Shown here: piece after piece, positions 21,580 through 34,079 of the stretch
How positions within the stretch are numbered: the first letter of the stretch is position 1
Layout of the letters: every line of letters starts with the position of its first letter
Source: Adiantum capillus-veneris
Lineage: Eukaryota; Streptophyta; Polypodiopsida; Polypodiales; Pteridaceae
Assembly (NCBI GenBank): GCA_014529385.2
Contig: CM043965.1
Span: 14,452,912 to 14,516,911 of the forward strand
Length of the DNA stretch: 64,000 nucleotides
Direction: 5' to 3'
Notes under the pieces: model-generated
The model's database searches: none
Told to the model about the DNA's origin: nothing
Seen by the model: only the letters and a program-made list of their open reading frames with translations
Translations under genes and position numbers: made by a program

Positions 21580-22680
21580 CTTGAGGCAAAAACACAATGG
21601 ACTATTTTCAGCTATCTCTAGGTGAAGGCCTCTCTTCATATGTAGAATATGTCCAACATGGTTGTAGTTCTCATGCCTGACAATGCTTTGGTTGACATGT
21701 ATGCCAATTTCGGCATCCTCAAAAAAGCCCAAAATGTTTTTGATGAGCTCCTCATCTGGGATGCCATCACTTGGAGCACATTGATTTCACAATATGCCCA
21801 ACATGGCTGTGGCAATGAAACATGGGTGGGAGAACTCACAATCAGATTACTAGTGAAGGATGCAAAAACATGTCTTGCTTGGGCTTCTTTGGTCGATGTG
21901 CATGCTAATTGTGGCTGAAATGTCGTCTCTTTGAGTGCAGTGATAGCCAAATATATCCAAACTGGCTGAGGTGAGAAATCTATGGGTAGTTTCCAACAGA
22001 TGCAGAGTAAAGGCCTTGAAGGTCTATGGCATTGCACAAGAGGTTGACATGAAGGACATAATTCAAGATGAGATTGCTAATCAAGGGGTGTTGCAGAACC
22101 GTGTCTTGATCAACTTCTTGCCCTGAATGTCATCTCTTGGAGCATATCTATTGCAAGGTATGCCAAGCATGGGTGTGGAAAAGAAGATTTGGGATTTGTT
22201 TGGGCATATGCAATAGCGTAAGAAGAGTTCCTGATGATGACCAGACTAAAAGCTTGTGCTTAGGAGAATGATTTGTACCAAGTCACTAGGATCTACACAA
22301 GGTGCCTTGGTGGCTGGTCAACATGTATGCCAAATGCAGATTCCTCACAAAAAGGTTGATTGCAACATATGATTAATAAGAACACTGTCAAGATGCTCTT
22401 TGCTATTTTGATAAGATGGGATGTGAAGATCTTTCTCCAGATGCAATCACCTATGCTTTCACATTAGAGTTGTGTGGCTTTGCACAATACATTGTCATGG
22501 GTGAGAGGATTCACGATCAGATTGCCAGTCGGGAGTTGTTGGTGGTGCTTTGGTAAATTTTCCCACATGTGGAACCATCTTGAAAGCGCAAAGATTCTTC
22601 ATGACCTTTCTGTCAAGGATGTGATATCCTAGGAATGTTGATTGAAGGATATGATCAATAAGGACAATATTATTTGGATT
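21580..22680 (+). pseudogene. PPR gene remnant, several repeats
   Basis: A 266-base stretch is open in one frame (21649-21918): ALVDMYANFGILKKAQNVF, ELLIWDAITWSTLISQYAQ, HGCGNE and WASLVDVHANCG. These are textbook PPR helices. Later frames give NVISWS-like, ARYAKHGCGKED, VALHNT and SVKDVIS pieces separated by stops and frameshifts, to about 22635. It represents perhaps six repeats and cannot encode a protein. It abuts the gypsy RT remnant on the left and ends near the Copia insertion on the right. Confidence 0.8.
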
Positions 22681-22742
22681 TCCATGTGTATTTGTTGAGT
22701 TACATGCTAGTTATGTCTATGCTACTTAGGTGACCACCTTTT

Positions 22743-22827
22743 TGTTAGGAAATAAGACGTAGCTAAATAGATTTTTGAGTAGATTACTTAATGGAGAGAG
22801 ATAGATTTCACACACAAGAGATTATAG

Positions 22828-22862
<35 letters not shown>

Positions 22863-23507
22863 CACGATATACGTGGTTCACCCAATGTGGGCTACGTCCA
22901 CGGGAAAGCAGCCACTCAATGGATTTAGCACTTCAAAAGAAGAAGTACTTTACAAAGAGATTAAACCCTTGATAGAGCTCCCGCCTTACTTCACTCTCAC
23001 CACCTCACACTCACCTTGTTGCATCAACTTCACACTATGAAATGTGTGTAGAAATGGCCTCCTTTTATAGGCCAAAAGGGTTGCCCTCTCTTATGAGACG
23101 CAACCATGTGTAGCAGCCCTTGTGTGCGAATAAGTCCAAATCGGACCCTCCAATCCGCCCATGTGTGGCCGCCCTTGAGAAGACAAGTCCGCTTTTGAAT
23201 TCGGCCACCGGCCACCGGCCATTGACTACAGGCCACCGGCCAACCGACCGGATGTTTTCCGACCACTTTCCGGCCGTCGTCCGGCCATAATACTCCGACG
23301 AAAAGGAATATTTCGACGAAAAACAAAGTCTCGGGGCCTCCGTCCCCGAGGCCTCTAAAGTTGTCCCTGATTCTTGTCCGTGAAAATTTTGGTTTCCGTG
23401 AGTGATTTTCCTTTACGCACGATGGCTTCTCCTCATAATGGGGGCCTTACAAATGTGCGCTTTTACCATAGAAAATTACAAGGGTAAATCAGACTCCATA
23501 CTTAACA
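22743..23507 (-). repeat. 3' LTR of the 22.7-28.4 kb Copia
   Basis: 765 bp, TG to CA. It contains a 29-base GA tract at 22831-22859, a TATA box (TATAAAAGG on the minus strand, within 23061-23071) and a short CCACCGGCCA minisatellite near 23204-23245. Confidence 0.93.
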
Positions 23508-23567
23508 ATCTCCCACTTGGAGACTGATCTCCAAACAAAACCTGTGACTGCTTTCCATTCTAGCTTC

Positions 23568-26500
23568 TTATCCTTGAATGCCGATTGAAGATGAGCAAAA
23601 TCTCAACTTCTCCTTGTTGACCACCTTTGTAAACATGTTTGCAGGATTTTCACTTGTATGCACCTTTCCTAGATTTAGCTGTCCCTCTTCCAAAAGAGTG
23701 CGTATGAAGTGATATCTCACCTCAATGTGCTTTGTCCTTGAATGAAAGGCCGAGTTCTTTGCAAGATGGATAGCGCTTTGGCTATCACTATACAAGACAC
23801 AATTGTCTTGTTTGAATCCAAGCTCTTCTAAGAATCTGTGAAGCCACATAATTTCTTTGCTTGCCTTCGTCATTGCTACATACTCTGCTTCCGTGGTAGA
23901 AAGTGAAACCACTTTCTGCAGCTTTGAAGCCCAGCTTACTGCTGTGCCTCCAACCGTGAACACATAGCCAGTAGTGCTCCTTCGAGTATCTTTGTCACCT
24001 GCCATATCTGCATCAACATACCCTTCTAGAAAAATATCAGTTCCTCCAAAACACAAAGCATTTGTTGTTGTCCCTTTTAGATACCTAAGTATCCACTTCA
24101 CAGCTTGCCAATGCTCTTTACCTGGGTTGTCCATGAACCTACTCACAACTCCCACTGCATGTGCAATGTCTGGCCTTGTCCAGACCATAGACTACATTAG
24201 AGAACCTACCGCTGCAGCATATGGAACTTTAGACATATAGGCTATCTCCTCTTGTGTCTTTGGACACATATCCTTTGTTAGTTTAAAATGACCAGCCAAA
24301 GGTGTAGAAACTGGTTTTGCATTTTTCATTGCAAATCTTTCTAGTACCTTCTTGATGTAATCTTCTTGAGATAGCTTTATTGTCTTCTTAGTCCTGTCCC
24401 TTGATATTTTCATACCAAGTATCCTCTTTGCAGCACCTAAATCTTTCATTGAAAAAGATTTGGACAGCTCCTCTTTTAGGTCTTTGATGTCCTGCATGTT
24501 AGCACTTGCAATCAACATGTCATCAACATACAACATTAGGATGATGAATTTCCCATCTCCCAAATTCTTTGTGTAGACGCAGTGATCCGAGTTGCATCTT
24601 GTGAATCCATGATCCAACATCCATCGATCAAACTTCAAGTACCATTGTCTTGATGCTTGCTTTAAACCATACAAGCTCTTCTTTAATCTGCAAACCATTT
24701 TCTCCTTACCTTTTACTTCATACCCCTTTGGTTGAAGCATGTAGATTTCCTCCTCTAAGTCACCGTGAGGGAATGCCGTATTTACATCCATTTACTCGAG
24801 ATTTAGATCATGAGCAGCCACAAGGCTTAAGACAAGCCTAATTGAGTTCATTTTTACAACAGGAGAAAATATTTCATTGAAGTCAATACCTTTCTTTTGA
24901 GAAAAACCTTTTACCACAAGCCTAGACTTGTACCTTTTCTTCCCACCTTCTTCTTCCTTCAGCTTGTACACCCATTTGTTTTGAAGTGTCCGCTTACCTT
25001 TAGGCAACTCAACCAACTTCCATGTTTGGTTGCGATGTAGTGAGTCCATCTCCACTTGCATGCTCTTCATCCATTCTTCTTTGGATTCATGTTGCATAGC
25101 TTCTTCGTATGATTCCGGATCTCCAGAATCTGAGATCAAGAGATGGTTGAAGGAAGGAACAAACCTTTCTGGAGGTCTACTTGCTCTTGTAGATCTTCGG
25201 GGAATAGGTTGAGGCTCCTCATTTGGTTGACGTTGTTGCACATTGTCACCGTTTGCAATCCTTGAGTCTTCACCGTCCTCAAGCTCCATGTACTCATCAC
25301 CTATTTCTTTTGTTTGTTTTCTTTCCAAGTAATCTTTGTACATATTTTGTTCGTTAAAAATTACATCCCTACTCCTTAAGATTTTACCATCTTCAGGATT
25401 CCATAGGCGATACCCAAAGTCTCCTTCTCCATAGCCAATGAAGAAACACTTTTTGGACTTTGCATCTAGCTTTGATCTTAGGCTTCTATCTATGTGCATG
25501 AAAGCCTCACATCCAAACACTTTGAGAAATGCATAATTCACCGGTTTACCTGTCCATACCTCTTCTGGAACTCCCCCATCCAATGCCGTTGAGGGTGACC
25601 GATTGATTAAGTATACATACGTACTTACAGTTTCTGCCCAAAGCTCAAGCGATAGGCCTGCATGTAGCCGCATGCTTCGTGCTCGTTCCATGATTGTCCT
25701 GTTCATCCTTTCTGAAATCCCATTTTGTTGAGGTGTCCTTGGGGTTGTCCTTTGCCTCCGAATGCCATTGCTAGCACAAAAGCTTTCAAAAGCTTGGCTG
25801 TAATATTCGCCTCCATTGTTGGATCTGAGGCATTTAACCTTGGTACCTGTTTCATTCTCCACAAAGGCTTTCCACCTTTGAAATATGGAAAATACATCGG
25901 ATTTATTCTTCATGACATAAACCCATGTTTTTCTAGTCGCATCGTCTATGAATGTTACATAGTACAATGAGCCACCAAGTGATGGTGTACTTGTAGGACC
26001 CCAAACATCAGAATGAACCAACTCAAGTTTTTTATTTTTTCTTTCATTTCCTGATTTTTGAAATTTTACCCTCTTTTGTTTACCATAAACACAATCTTCA
26101 CATAACTCTAAGTCCACTTCTTTAAAACCTGGTAGAAGCTTCTTTGTTTGAAGGATTTGCATTCCTTTGGCACTCATATGTCCAAGTCGGTAGTGCCACA
26201 CCGCACTGTCAACTTCTGTAGTTGCTGCACAAGCTGAAGGTTGCGTGCTAACAGTACACAAGTAAAGTGTACCGACTTTTTCTCCCTTGGCAACCACCAA
26301 AGATCCCTTTGAGATCTTCCACCGTTTGTTTCCGAATGCAATGTTGTGACCTTCATCGTCCAATTGTCCTGTAGAGATCAAATTTTTGTGAAGAGAAGGA
26401 ACATGCCTAACATCTTTAATCTTCCATTCATTTCCGTTAGCAGTTTTGACAGAAATTGTACCTTTGCCGACAATCTCACAAGCTTCATCATCTCCCAAGT

Positions 26501-27458
26501 ATACATATCCAAAATTACCTTTGGTGTAGTCTTGGAAATGTTGCTTGTGTGGTGTCGCATGGAATGAAGCCCCGGAATCTACTATCCAGGAATTAGACAC
26601 ATTGTCTAATGAGAGAATTAGAGCATCTGTCTCTACTTTACCTGCCACATTGGCCTCCGATGTTGGCTTGTTGTCTTGAGACTCTGTCTCCTTCTTCTTC
26701 TTGGACCAGCAATCCTTCTTGACGTGGCCCTTCTTGCCGCAGTTCCAACATTCAAGAACTGACTTTGTGCGTGACTTGCTCCGCCTTGAGCGATCACGAC
26801 CCTTTTGGTTTTCGAACCTCTCCTTAGGCCTTCCTCTTGTTTCCACTGATAGTGCAGCACTTGATGATTCTCCTGTGCTTCTCCTTCGCATTTCCTCGCT
26901 TAGGAGAACACCCACAACATCATCAAACTTAAGAGTATTTGTGCCAGAGATAGAATTACTTACGGCCATCACAAGGCTGTCCCAACTATCCGGTAGAGAT
27001 GATAGTATAAGGAGAGCTCGCACTTCGTCATCGAAATTGATTTTCACCGATCAAAGTTGACTTATGTTTGTGTTAAAGTCATTTAGGTGTTCTGCAACTG
27101 AACCATTCTATGCCATCTTTAGATTGAACAAGTGCTTCATAAGAAATACCTTATTGGATGCCGATGGTTTCTCATAGAAGTCGTCAAGTGACTTCATCAA
27201 ATCCTCCGTGGTCTTCATCTCCGAAACATTGAAGGCCACCGTTGATGCCAAGCTTAACCGGATTGTTCCCAGTGCCTTTCGATCAAGGACACTCCATGCT
27301 TCATCTGCCATTGTTGCGGGCTTCTTCGCAAGACCGCCTAGTGGCAAATAGAGGTCCTTCTGGTAGAGATAGTCTTCAATCTGCATCTTCCAATGTTGGT
27401 AGTTTTTGCCGTTGAACTTCTCAATCTTGAGCTTCCCTTCCTCCGCCATAACTCCCAC
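23568..27458 (-). pseudogene. Copia Gag-Pol polyprotein, one frame with four stops
   Basis: Gag starts at 27458 (MGVMAEEGKLKIEKFNGKNY). The frame continues to 23568 without a frameshift. Stops lie at 27108-27110, near 27058-27060, at 24792-24794 and at 24192-24194. Domains in order: gag with a CCHC knuckle (CWNCGKKGHVKKDC), protease VDSGASFHAT, pre-integrase WHYRLGHMSAKGM, integrase (HSDVWGP, SNNGGEY, NGISERMNR), RT with LYVDDMLIAS, and RNase H with STTEAEYVAM. The second integrase carboxylate is changed (SNNGG rather than TDNGG), which should inactivate it. The integrase sites, unbroken frame and alike LTRs indicate a fairly young insertion killed by point changes. Confidence 0.93.
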
Positions 27459-27522
27459 TCAATTCAAGGAATCCTTTCCTTGAGATAATTTAGCTACGAG
27501 CAAACCTTGCTCTGATACCAAT

Positions 27523-27607
27523 TGTTAGGAAATAAGACGTAGCTAAATAAATTTTTTAGTAGATTACTTAATGGAGAGAGATAGATTTCACACACAAGAG
27601 ATTATAG

Positions 27608-27680
<73 letters not shown>

Positions 27681-28354
27681 CACGATATACGTGGTTCACC
27701 CAATGTGGGCTACGTCCACGGGAAAGCAGCCAGTCAATGGCTTTAGCACTTCAAAAGAAGAAGTAGTTTACAAAGGGATTAAACCCTTGATAGAGCTCCC
27801 GCCTTGCTTCACTCTCACCACCTCACACTCACCTTGTTGCATCAACTTCACACTATGAAATGTGTGTAGAAATGGCCTCCTTTTATAGGCCAAAAGGGCT
27901 GCCCTCTCTTATGAGAGGCAGCCATGTGTAGCCGCCCTTGTGTGCGAATAAGTCCAAATCGGACCCTCCAATCTGCCCATGTGTGGCCGCCCTTGAGAAG
28001 ACAAGTCTGCTTTTGAATTCGGCCACCGGCCACCGGCCATTGACTTCCGACCATCGGCCACCGGCCATTGACTACAAGCCACCGGCCAACCGACCGGTTG
28101 TTTTCCGACCACTTTCCGGCCGCCGTCCGGCCATAATACTCCGACGAAAAGGAATATTCCGACGAAAAACAAAATCTCGGGGGCCTCCACCCCCGAGGCC
28201 TCTAAAGTTGCCCCTGATTCTTGTCCGTGAAAATTTTGGTTTCCGTGAGTGATTTTCCTTCATGCACGATGGCTTCTCCTCATAACGGGGGCCTTACAAA
28301 TGTGCGCTTTTACCACAGAAAATTACAAGGGTAAATCAGGCTCCATACTTAACA
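27523..28354 (-). repeat. 5' LTR of the 22.7-28.4 kb Copia, with promoter
   Basis: 832 bp. Compared with its partner it differs mainly by a longer GA tract (about 67 versus 29 bases, 27610-27676) and one extra 28-bp unit in the CCACCGGCCA minisatellite near 28030-28065. These two changes account for nearly all of the length difference. The TATA box (minus strand) is within 27879-27889 and would drive the genomic RNA. Confidence 0.93.
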
Positions 28355-28358
28355 CTTT

Positions 28359-30601
28359 TGTGAGAATTTAGTGACGTGGTAGCTCTACGGACACCCGCAA
28401 ATTGTGTTGGTTGATGACAAAAGCAGTACAAATTTTTGTGATTTGCATTGCACTGGTTGATGACATGTCAAAAGTAGTATAGATTTTTGTGATTTGTGTT
28501 ACTGGTGATGATGTGGTAGCTCAATGGATTTTCACTAAATTGCACTGGTTGATGACATGTCAAAAGCAATATAGATTTTTGTGATTTGTGCTACTGGTGA
28601 TGATGTGGCAGCTCAATGGATTTTCACTAAATTGTGCTGGCTAAAATTGGGAGATTTTAATGCTAGCTTTTGAAACAATTGCTTTTGACTTGAAGTGCTT
28701 TTAGAACTTATGCTTTTGGGGCTCTACCTTTGGCATCCTTTGTATTCTTTATTAGTGCCCGTAGGCCACTCTTCTGAGGACATCTAGATACAGAGTCTCA
28801 GAGAGAGTGGGACCCTCAAGAGTTGTACCTTGAAGAATCAATAATAAAGAAATACCAAAAGGGGCAACAATTTTTGGGGCCACCACGTCTAGGATTGGAA
28901 CTTCACCATGGCTTGTCATCTTCTCTCTCTTTTATTCAAGTGTTTTGAAGTACTAACAGTGTTGCCAAGTGTGTAGATTGCGGTTATCTCTGTATTTTCG
29001 TTCGATCACCCATTGGAAGTGATTATAGTGGTATCAAAGTTTCAGGCGTGTGCTTTTATGAAAGCATACCTCTCCTACCAAAGAGAAGACAGAGCAAGAT
29101 GGTGATTCTAGATTAAAAAAATATTTTTAATCAAAGAATCTTTGTGTCCTTGCCCCAAACTTATTAGCCACCAAGGAACATGCATCTGCACGCATTTGGA
29201 AGCATGGAACTAGACATCCACTCGTATTGCAATGAGGTGAGCCATCTCCTTGAATTTTTACTTGTTTTGCAGGTGAAATGGAGGATGACATGGGGAGGAA
29301 TTTGCATCTTGAAGCATTTGCGAGCGACGGAAACTCAAGAATGAATACAATAATTTTTCAATTCAGGATAAGAATCGTGAATTTCGTTTTGAAATTTGAA
29401 GAAATGATGATAATGCATGAGGAATGCTGAATGATGAAAATGAGATTCTATTGCATCAAGATTCCCATATGAATGAGATGATTAAATACTGTGGTGAGCG
29501 CATCAAAAGTTCCAGAGGGATGAAATGGCTACATAGGGATCTAGGTATATCAAGACTTCTGGATGAATGAGATGTTGACGGAATAATTAAAACACAATGT
29601 TCAAAGTGAACTAAGTGTGTGATTTATGAACTGCATGTTTGCTGAATTTATGTTCTTGTGGGCTCTAGTACATGGGTACTTAAGAGTCAGTGTCTACTGA
29701 ATTTTTTTTGTCCTATAGCTGTTTTGCAGATGTAATTGAGGAAAATTACTCTTCTTTAAGAGAGGGGTATGTGACAAGGCGGTGATGTGGCAAATGTACG
29801 GACATCAACAAATTGCATTGGTTGAAGTAATGTGGATTTTTTCTATTTGCGTTGTTGGTGATGATGTGGCAGATGCACAAATTTCTCCAAATTGCACTGA
29901 CTGAAATTGAGAGATTTTAGCGCTAGCTTTTGGAAAAATTTCTTTTGAGTTGAAGTGCTTTAGAACTTATGCTTTTATAACTCTACTTTTGGCATTCCTT
30001 GTACTCTTTATAAGTGCCCATAGGCCACTCTTCTGAGGGCCTCTAGACGTAGAGCCTTGGAGAGAGTTGGACCCTTGTGAGTTATACCTTGACAAGTTAG
30101 TGATGTTGCAATTGCACGAAGAGCTGCAAATTTTGTTGGTTAATGATGTGGCAACAATTGTACAAATTTTTATGATTTGCATTGCTGATGATGACGTGAA
30201 AAAATTGTAACAATTTTTGAAAATTGCATCGGCTAAAATTGGGAGACTTAAGCACTAGCTTTTGGAACAATTTCTTTTAGAACTTATACTTTTGGGGTTC
30301 TTCTTTTGGCATCCCATGTACTTTTTATAAGTGCCTATAGGCCACTCTTCTAAGGGCATCTGGTAGTAGAGTCTTGGAGAGAGTTGGACCCTCAGAAGTG
30401 GCACCCTGACAAATCAATAATAAAGAAATACCAAAAGGGGCACAAGTCATTGGGGCCAACGCATCTAGGCTCAGAACTCCACCGTACCGTGTCATTTTCA
30501 CTCTCTTTTATTCAAGTGTTTTGAAGTACTAAAAGTGTTGCCAAGTGTGTAGATTGCGGTTATCTCCGTGTTTCTGTCCAATCACCAGCCGAAAGTGATC
30601 A
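28359..30601 (+). mobile_element. TRIM-like LTR element without coding capacity
   Basis: Related terminal segments (28359-29025 and 29770-30601) flank about 740 bases with no ORF. After the left one comes TGGTATCAAAG (29029), a primer-site match. Before the right one comes AAGAGAGGGG (29758-29767), a polypurine tract. Both termini share the start TGTGA, the block with TAGGCCACTCTTCTGAGG and the end GGTTATCTC to GTGATC. The right terminus is compound: a truncated copy (29770 to about 30105) followed by a fuller copy (about 30106-30601). The left one contains a 112-bp internal tandem repeat near 28440-28650. The target duplication is not clear; CACCTT occurs near both ends but not exactly at TG/CA. 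Confidence 0.75.
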
Positions 30602-30605
30602 CACC

Positions 30606-31069
30606 TTGCAAGGGGGTCTGACGGTACGCATTGCAATCTTGCACTTTGTGACGGATGGATATTTTAAGTGGAGTTATCCAAGCAATTGCACAAGATTGTC
30701 ACAGCAAACCCCTTTGTTTATATTCTCTCCATGCACAACTCCTTTTGAAGCTAGAAGTTTTCATGATAGGTGCAAGCTTCTGAGATTATGTGCACTTGGA
30801 GGAGCTGAGAAGGAGTGATGTGACCTCTCACATTGGCTGTGATGATACCGTGCGACCTCAAATATTGCATCACAAAGTCAATCCATTTCAACCAAAAGGT
30901 GTTGGACAAGCTCAAAAAGGAGTACTTATCCTCTCCCGACCTCACAGCCTCATCAAAACATGGCTCTATCATCACCATCTACCAAGCTATAGCCGCATAT
31001 TTGTGGAAGAGACTGACTATGGCACAAAAGCTTGATGATCTTAATTGTGATGATTGGTTATTACCTTAA
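30606..31069 (+). pseudogene. BAHD acyltransferase gene fragment
   Basis: The first frame carries LTVRIAILHFVTDGYF, with the family's catalytic HXXXD (HFVTD at 30642-30656). After a frameshift, 30833-31069 gives NPFQPKGV-like and VLDKLKKEYLSS pieces, then IITIYQAIAAYLWKRLTMAQKL, matching the AxxWR region that follows HXXXD in BAHD enzymes. The family moves acyl groups from CoA onto alcohols or amines in plant secondary metabolism. Only the middle of the gene remains, in two frames, with the 5' half lost at the TRIM boundary. There is no C-terminal DFGWG motif. Confidence 0.7.
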
Positions 31070-31339
31070 TTTTACCAATGCTCTTGCATGAAGAAAGACT
31101 CCAATTTGCATGCAAGTGAATGTGCCCATATGCAGAACATGTAAATGGTTGCACCAGGACAATCAAATTCAGCACCCCCTAACATACGTAGCAACCATCG
31201 GAACCTTTCACAACCCATTCACAATCTTAACCTCGCCTTGGAAACACAGATTTTTCAAACATGCAAGACCTCAATGCCTTTGTAAAAACCCTCTTTGATG
31301 CACTCTCCGAGGAAAATCAAAGTGTCCAATCTAGAGCTG

Positions 31340-31770
31340 CTAACATGTGTTATTACATTTGTCCAAGATGTCATCTCTAGGAGTGCCTTGATTACAACAT
31401 ATGCTCTACAAGGACATGGCTAGTTGGAACCCGTTGTTTGCAGCCTATGCTTAACAATAACAAGGTCACAAAGCTTTGTGTTATGAGGTGAAGGCCTTTC
31501 TCCATATGCATATCACCTATGCTTGCACCATGAAGGTTTGTGGCCTTCAAGGCGCTCCCTTATGTAAGAAGCTCTAATGAATGAGGAGATTCATGATTAG
31601 AGTGCTAGTTGTGGGCTGTTGGAAAAACATGTTGTGCTTGCTAGTGCTTTTGTCGTTATGTACGCCAAACATGGTGCCCTAATAGAAGCACAAGTAGTTG
31701 TTGATGACCTTTCTGTGCAGAATGTCGTTTCTTGAAGGGCGTTGATGGTAGAATCTGCTCAATAAGGAAA
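31340..31770 (+). pseudogene. PPR gene fragment
   Basis: Frames give DVISRSALITTYALQGHG, WNPLFAAYA, ITYACTMKVCG, CGLLEKHVVLASAFVVMYAK and EAQVVVDDLSVQNVVS, separated by stops. It is clearly PLS-type PPR and homologous to the fragment at 57.5 kb, with which it shares the DVIS...AYA...HMHxITYACT order. It ends where a CACTA-type terminus begins. Confidence 0.75.
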
Positions 31771-31775
31771 AGGTT

Positions 31776-32062
31776 GAGAAGCACTTTCTTCTATTAGGCC
31801 GCTTTGTAATTAGGGATTTATTTTTTTTGGTGTTGCATAAGCAAAAAAAAAGGCGTCGCTAATTACATCTCTATATAAATGTTGCTTAAGTGATGCAAAC
31901 AATGACGTTGAAATGTCGCATAAGCGATGCCAAAATTTGTCGCTTAAGGGACGATCGTCAACGTTTAAGCGATGTTATAAGTAACCTTTTTGATACGTTG
32001 TTTAAGCGAGGCAAATGCGTTCAATGTCGCTTAAGCAACACACAATGGTCAGGAGCCTGACC
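31776..32062. mobile_element. CACTA-type transposon end (fragment)
   Basis: Begins CACTTTCTTCTATTAGGCCGCTTTG, a diverged relative of the perfect CACTACTAGGCCGCTTTG terminus at 57477-57494 (read on the minus strand). It is followed by seven or so copies of a near-palindromic motif, GTCGCTTAAGCGAC and variants, in both orientations (31849-32040), the usual subterminal repeats to which CACTA transposase accessory proteins bind. No opposite end is found nearby, so it is a fragment. Confidence 0.6.
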
Positions 32063-32078
32063 ATTATTTGCTTACCAA

Positions 32079-32082
<4 letters not shown>

Positions 32083-32117
<35 letters not shown>
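32083..32117. repeat. (TC)n microsatellite
   Basis: About 35 bases of TC. Confidence 0.95.
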
Positions 32118-32120
<3 letters not shown>

Positions 32121-32166
32121 GAGAATATTTGAAGAGAAAAGTGCACACTCGAGAGCACTCTACATA

Positions 32167-32185
32167 CACTACAACAAAAAACAAT
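32167..32185 (+). mobile_element. CACTA terminal inverted repeat (left end)
   Basis: CACTACAACAAAAAACA is a canonical plant CACTA terminus, oriented so that the element would extend to the right. Transposase-like remnants lie at 38.3-39.6 kb, which may belong to it. I could not find the matching right terminus. Confidence 0.5.
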
Positions 32186-33288
32186 CAGTGAATTTACTCA
32201 AACACAAGTTCCAAAGTATGAATGATCATGATTTGGTCCTTTCTTCCTTGATATTATGTGAATAAAGAAAAACAATTGAAATAAATTGAATATGAATGAA
32301 GAAACTTGACAGTATAAACAAAAATTATTGAAACTAACTGAATATGAATGAAGAAACTTGACAATACTATACAAGCAGACTAAATCTAATTGAAGCAGAC
32401 TGAATATATATATCATCAATGTATGTATATATACAATGTCAATGTGTGTACATGATCATCTATCTAAATGCCACTATGGCTCTATATCAATATCGGACTC
32501 GTCCAAGGATCCTACCGTCCCCCAGCATGTGAAGACGATACAACGCGTGTTTGCTGCATCTATCCTCCTACCCTCTTCCTCCTCTCTCATGACAAGCTCA
32601 AGATCTCTCTCGATGTGAACCTCTTGCATTCATAAAAGTTAAATTAAATCGATTGATAATTAAAACTACTTTGAAAACCATTTTAACTTAAAAAGGTAAC
32701 TCAAAGTTACAAATATTACTCAGAAAAGGGCGTGCCAGTGGAAGGATGCATTGCAAGGATTTATATCCTTGGTATGTCCTCATCTCAATCAGTGTTGTAG
32801 CTGGAGCTCTCGACCGTCATTTTGGTCTATACAAAACAAATCCAAAGTTTAGGGTTTTTCTTATTCGCATCATTCTAGAAACTATGCTATGTAAATCTAT
32901 AAATATATACTTACAAAAGTGTCTATGAAGCTGGTCTTGATCATGCAACCCAAGTGGTATGTGTGGTCGCTCACCACTCTAGAATTAGCTGCCTCTTACA
33001 TTGCATTCATTGAGATTAAAATGATATTAATGTTACATTATAGGTGAATACATACAAGTAATTTGATTAAAAATAAATTGACATACTTTTTGTTGCGAGA
33101 ATGCTGCTCGTAATCACATCTCCCATCAAAAGTGTGTCCATGAATCCTCCTAGAATCCGAAAAGTATCTTATTTTCAGGGTCCATAGCATACTTCCTGTT
33201 TGTGTTCATGACAAGAGGAAACAATGTATGTTTGTATGTATGTATATATACATCTTTGTATGTATGTAAGTGATATATATGTATGTAT

Positions 33289-33393
<105 letters not shown>

Positions 33394-33764
33394 CTTTAAT
33401 CAAATTATGTTTAACTTCTTTTTTTTATACAAATTTAAATTCCTCTTGTACTCCATCGCCTCCATATTATATCCATGGAGACCACTCTCATACGCTGGGA
33501 CATGAAGACAAGCCTTCACAGAGAGCGCCTTCATTTTATTTTGAAGAGGAGCGGATTCCATCTTGGTGCAAAATATGGCAAGGCTTACATCAAAGGCTAT
33601 GAGTCGGATTGGGGTGTTTATGCTTATGCACCAACACTAGCACACGGAGGTCAACCTATGGTTAGTATTCTTTATTCTAAATTTTATTTACTTAAATTCT
33701 TATACCTAATTATATCAATAATATAAATAATATAAAAAACTCTACAATCCATGGGGGGGGGGGA

Positions 33765-33768
<4 letters not shown>

Positions 33769-33819
<51 letters not shown>
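33769..33819. repeat. (GA)n microsatellite after a G run
   Basis: A run of G at 33753-33761, then about 50 bases of GA. Confidence 0.95.
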
Positions 33820-33821
<2 letters not shown>

Positions 33822-34079
33822 CCTAAACCTGCTTAGCTTTGCCTGAGCCATGGCATAGGATTCTCTTTACCCTCTCCTACTTGCCTCCCTGTGTGGGCAA
33901 GATGCTCGCTTTTGACTTTCTAGGCCTCCTATCATTTCATGCACAAACAATGTGGCAGCAAACGTGTGGGATGCCAACAACCCTCTCCCTCACCGCACGT
34001 CATTTCTTCTACCAAAAATCCCATCATGATCTCAGCCCCCACACGAGATCCAAATAGAGACATGCGGAGTAGATCCATT

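Larger units (their letters stand above)
22743..28354 (-). mobile_element. Complete Ty1/copia retrotransposon, 5.6 kb, coding frame interrupted
   Basis: Two LTRs (22743-23507 and 27523-28354) bound a single Gag-Pol frame. CTTTT precedes the left end (22738-22742) and follows the right end (28355-28359), a 5-bp target duplication. Next to the right LTR, GCTCTGATACCAAT is the complement of the initiator-Met tRNA primer site. Next to the left LTR, TCTCCCACTT is the complement of a polypurine tract. All boundary features agree, so the element is full length. Confidence 0.95.

Noticed and set aside
23030-23326. Open frames of 60-100 codons in the LTRs (also 27848-28263), with repeated Trp-Pro-Val-Ala units
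   Set aside because: They derive from the CCACCGGCCA minisatellite in both LTRs and have no independent start or conservation.
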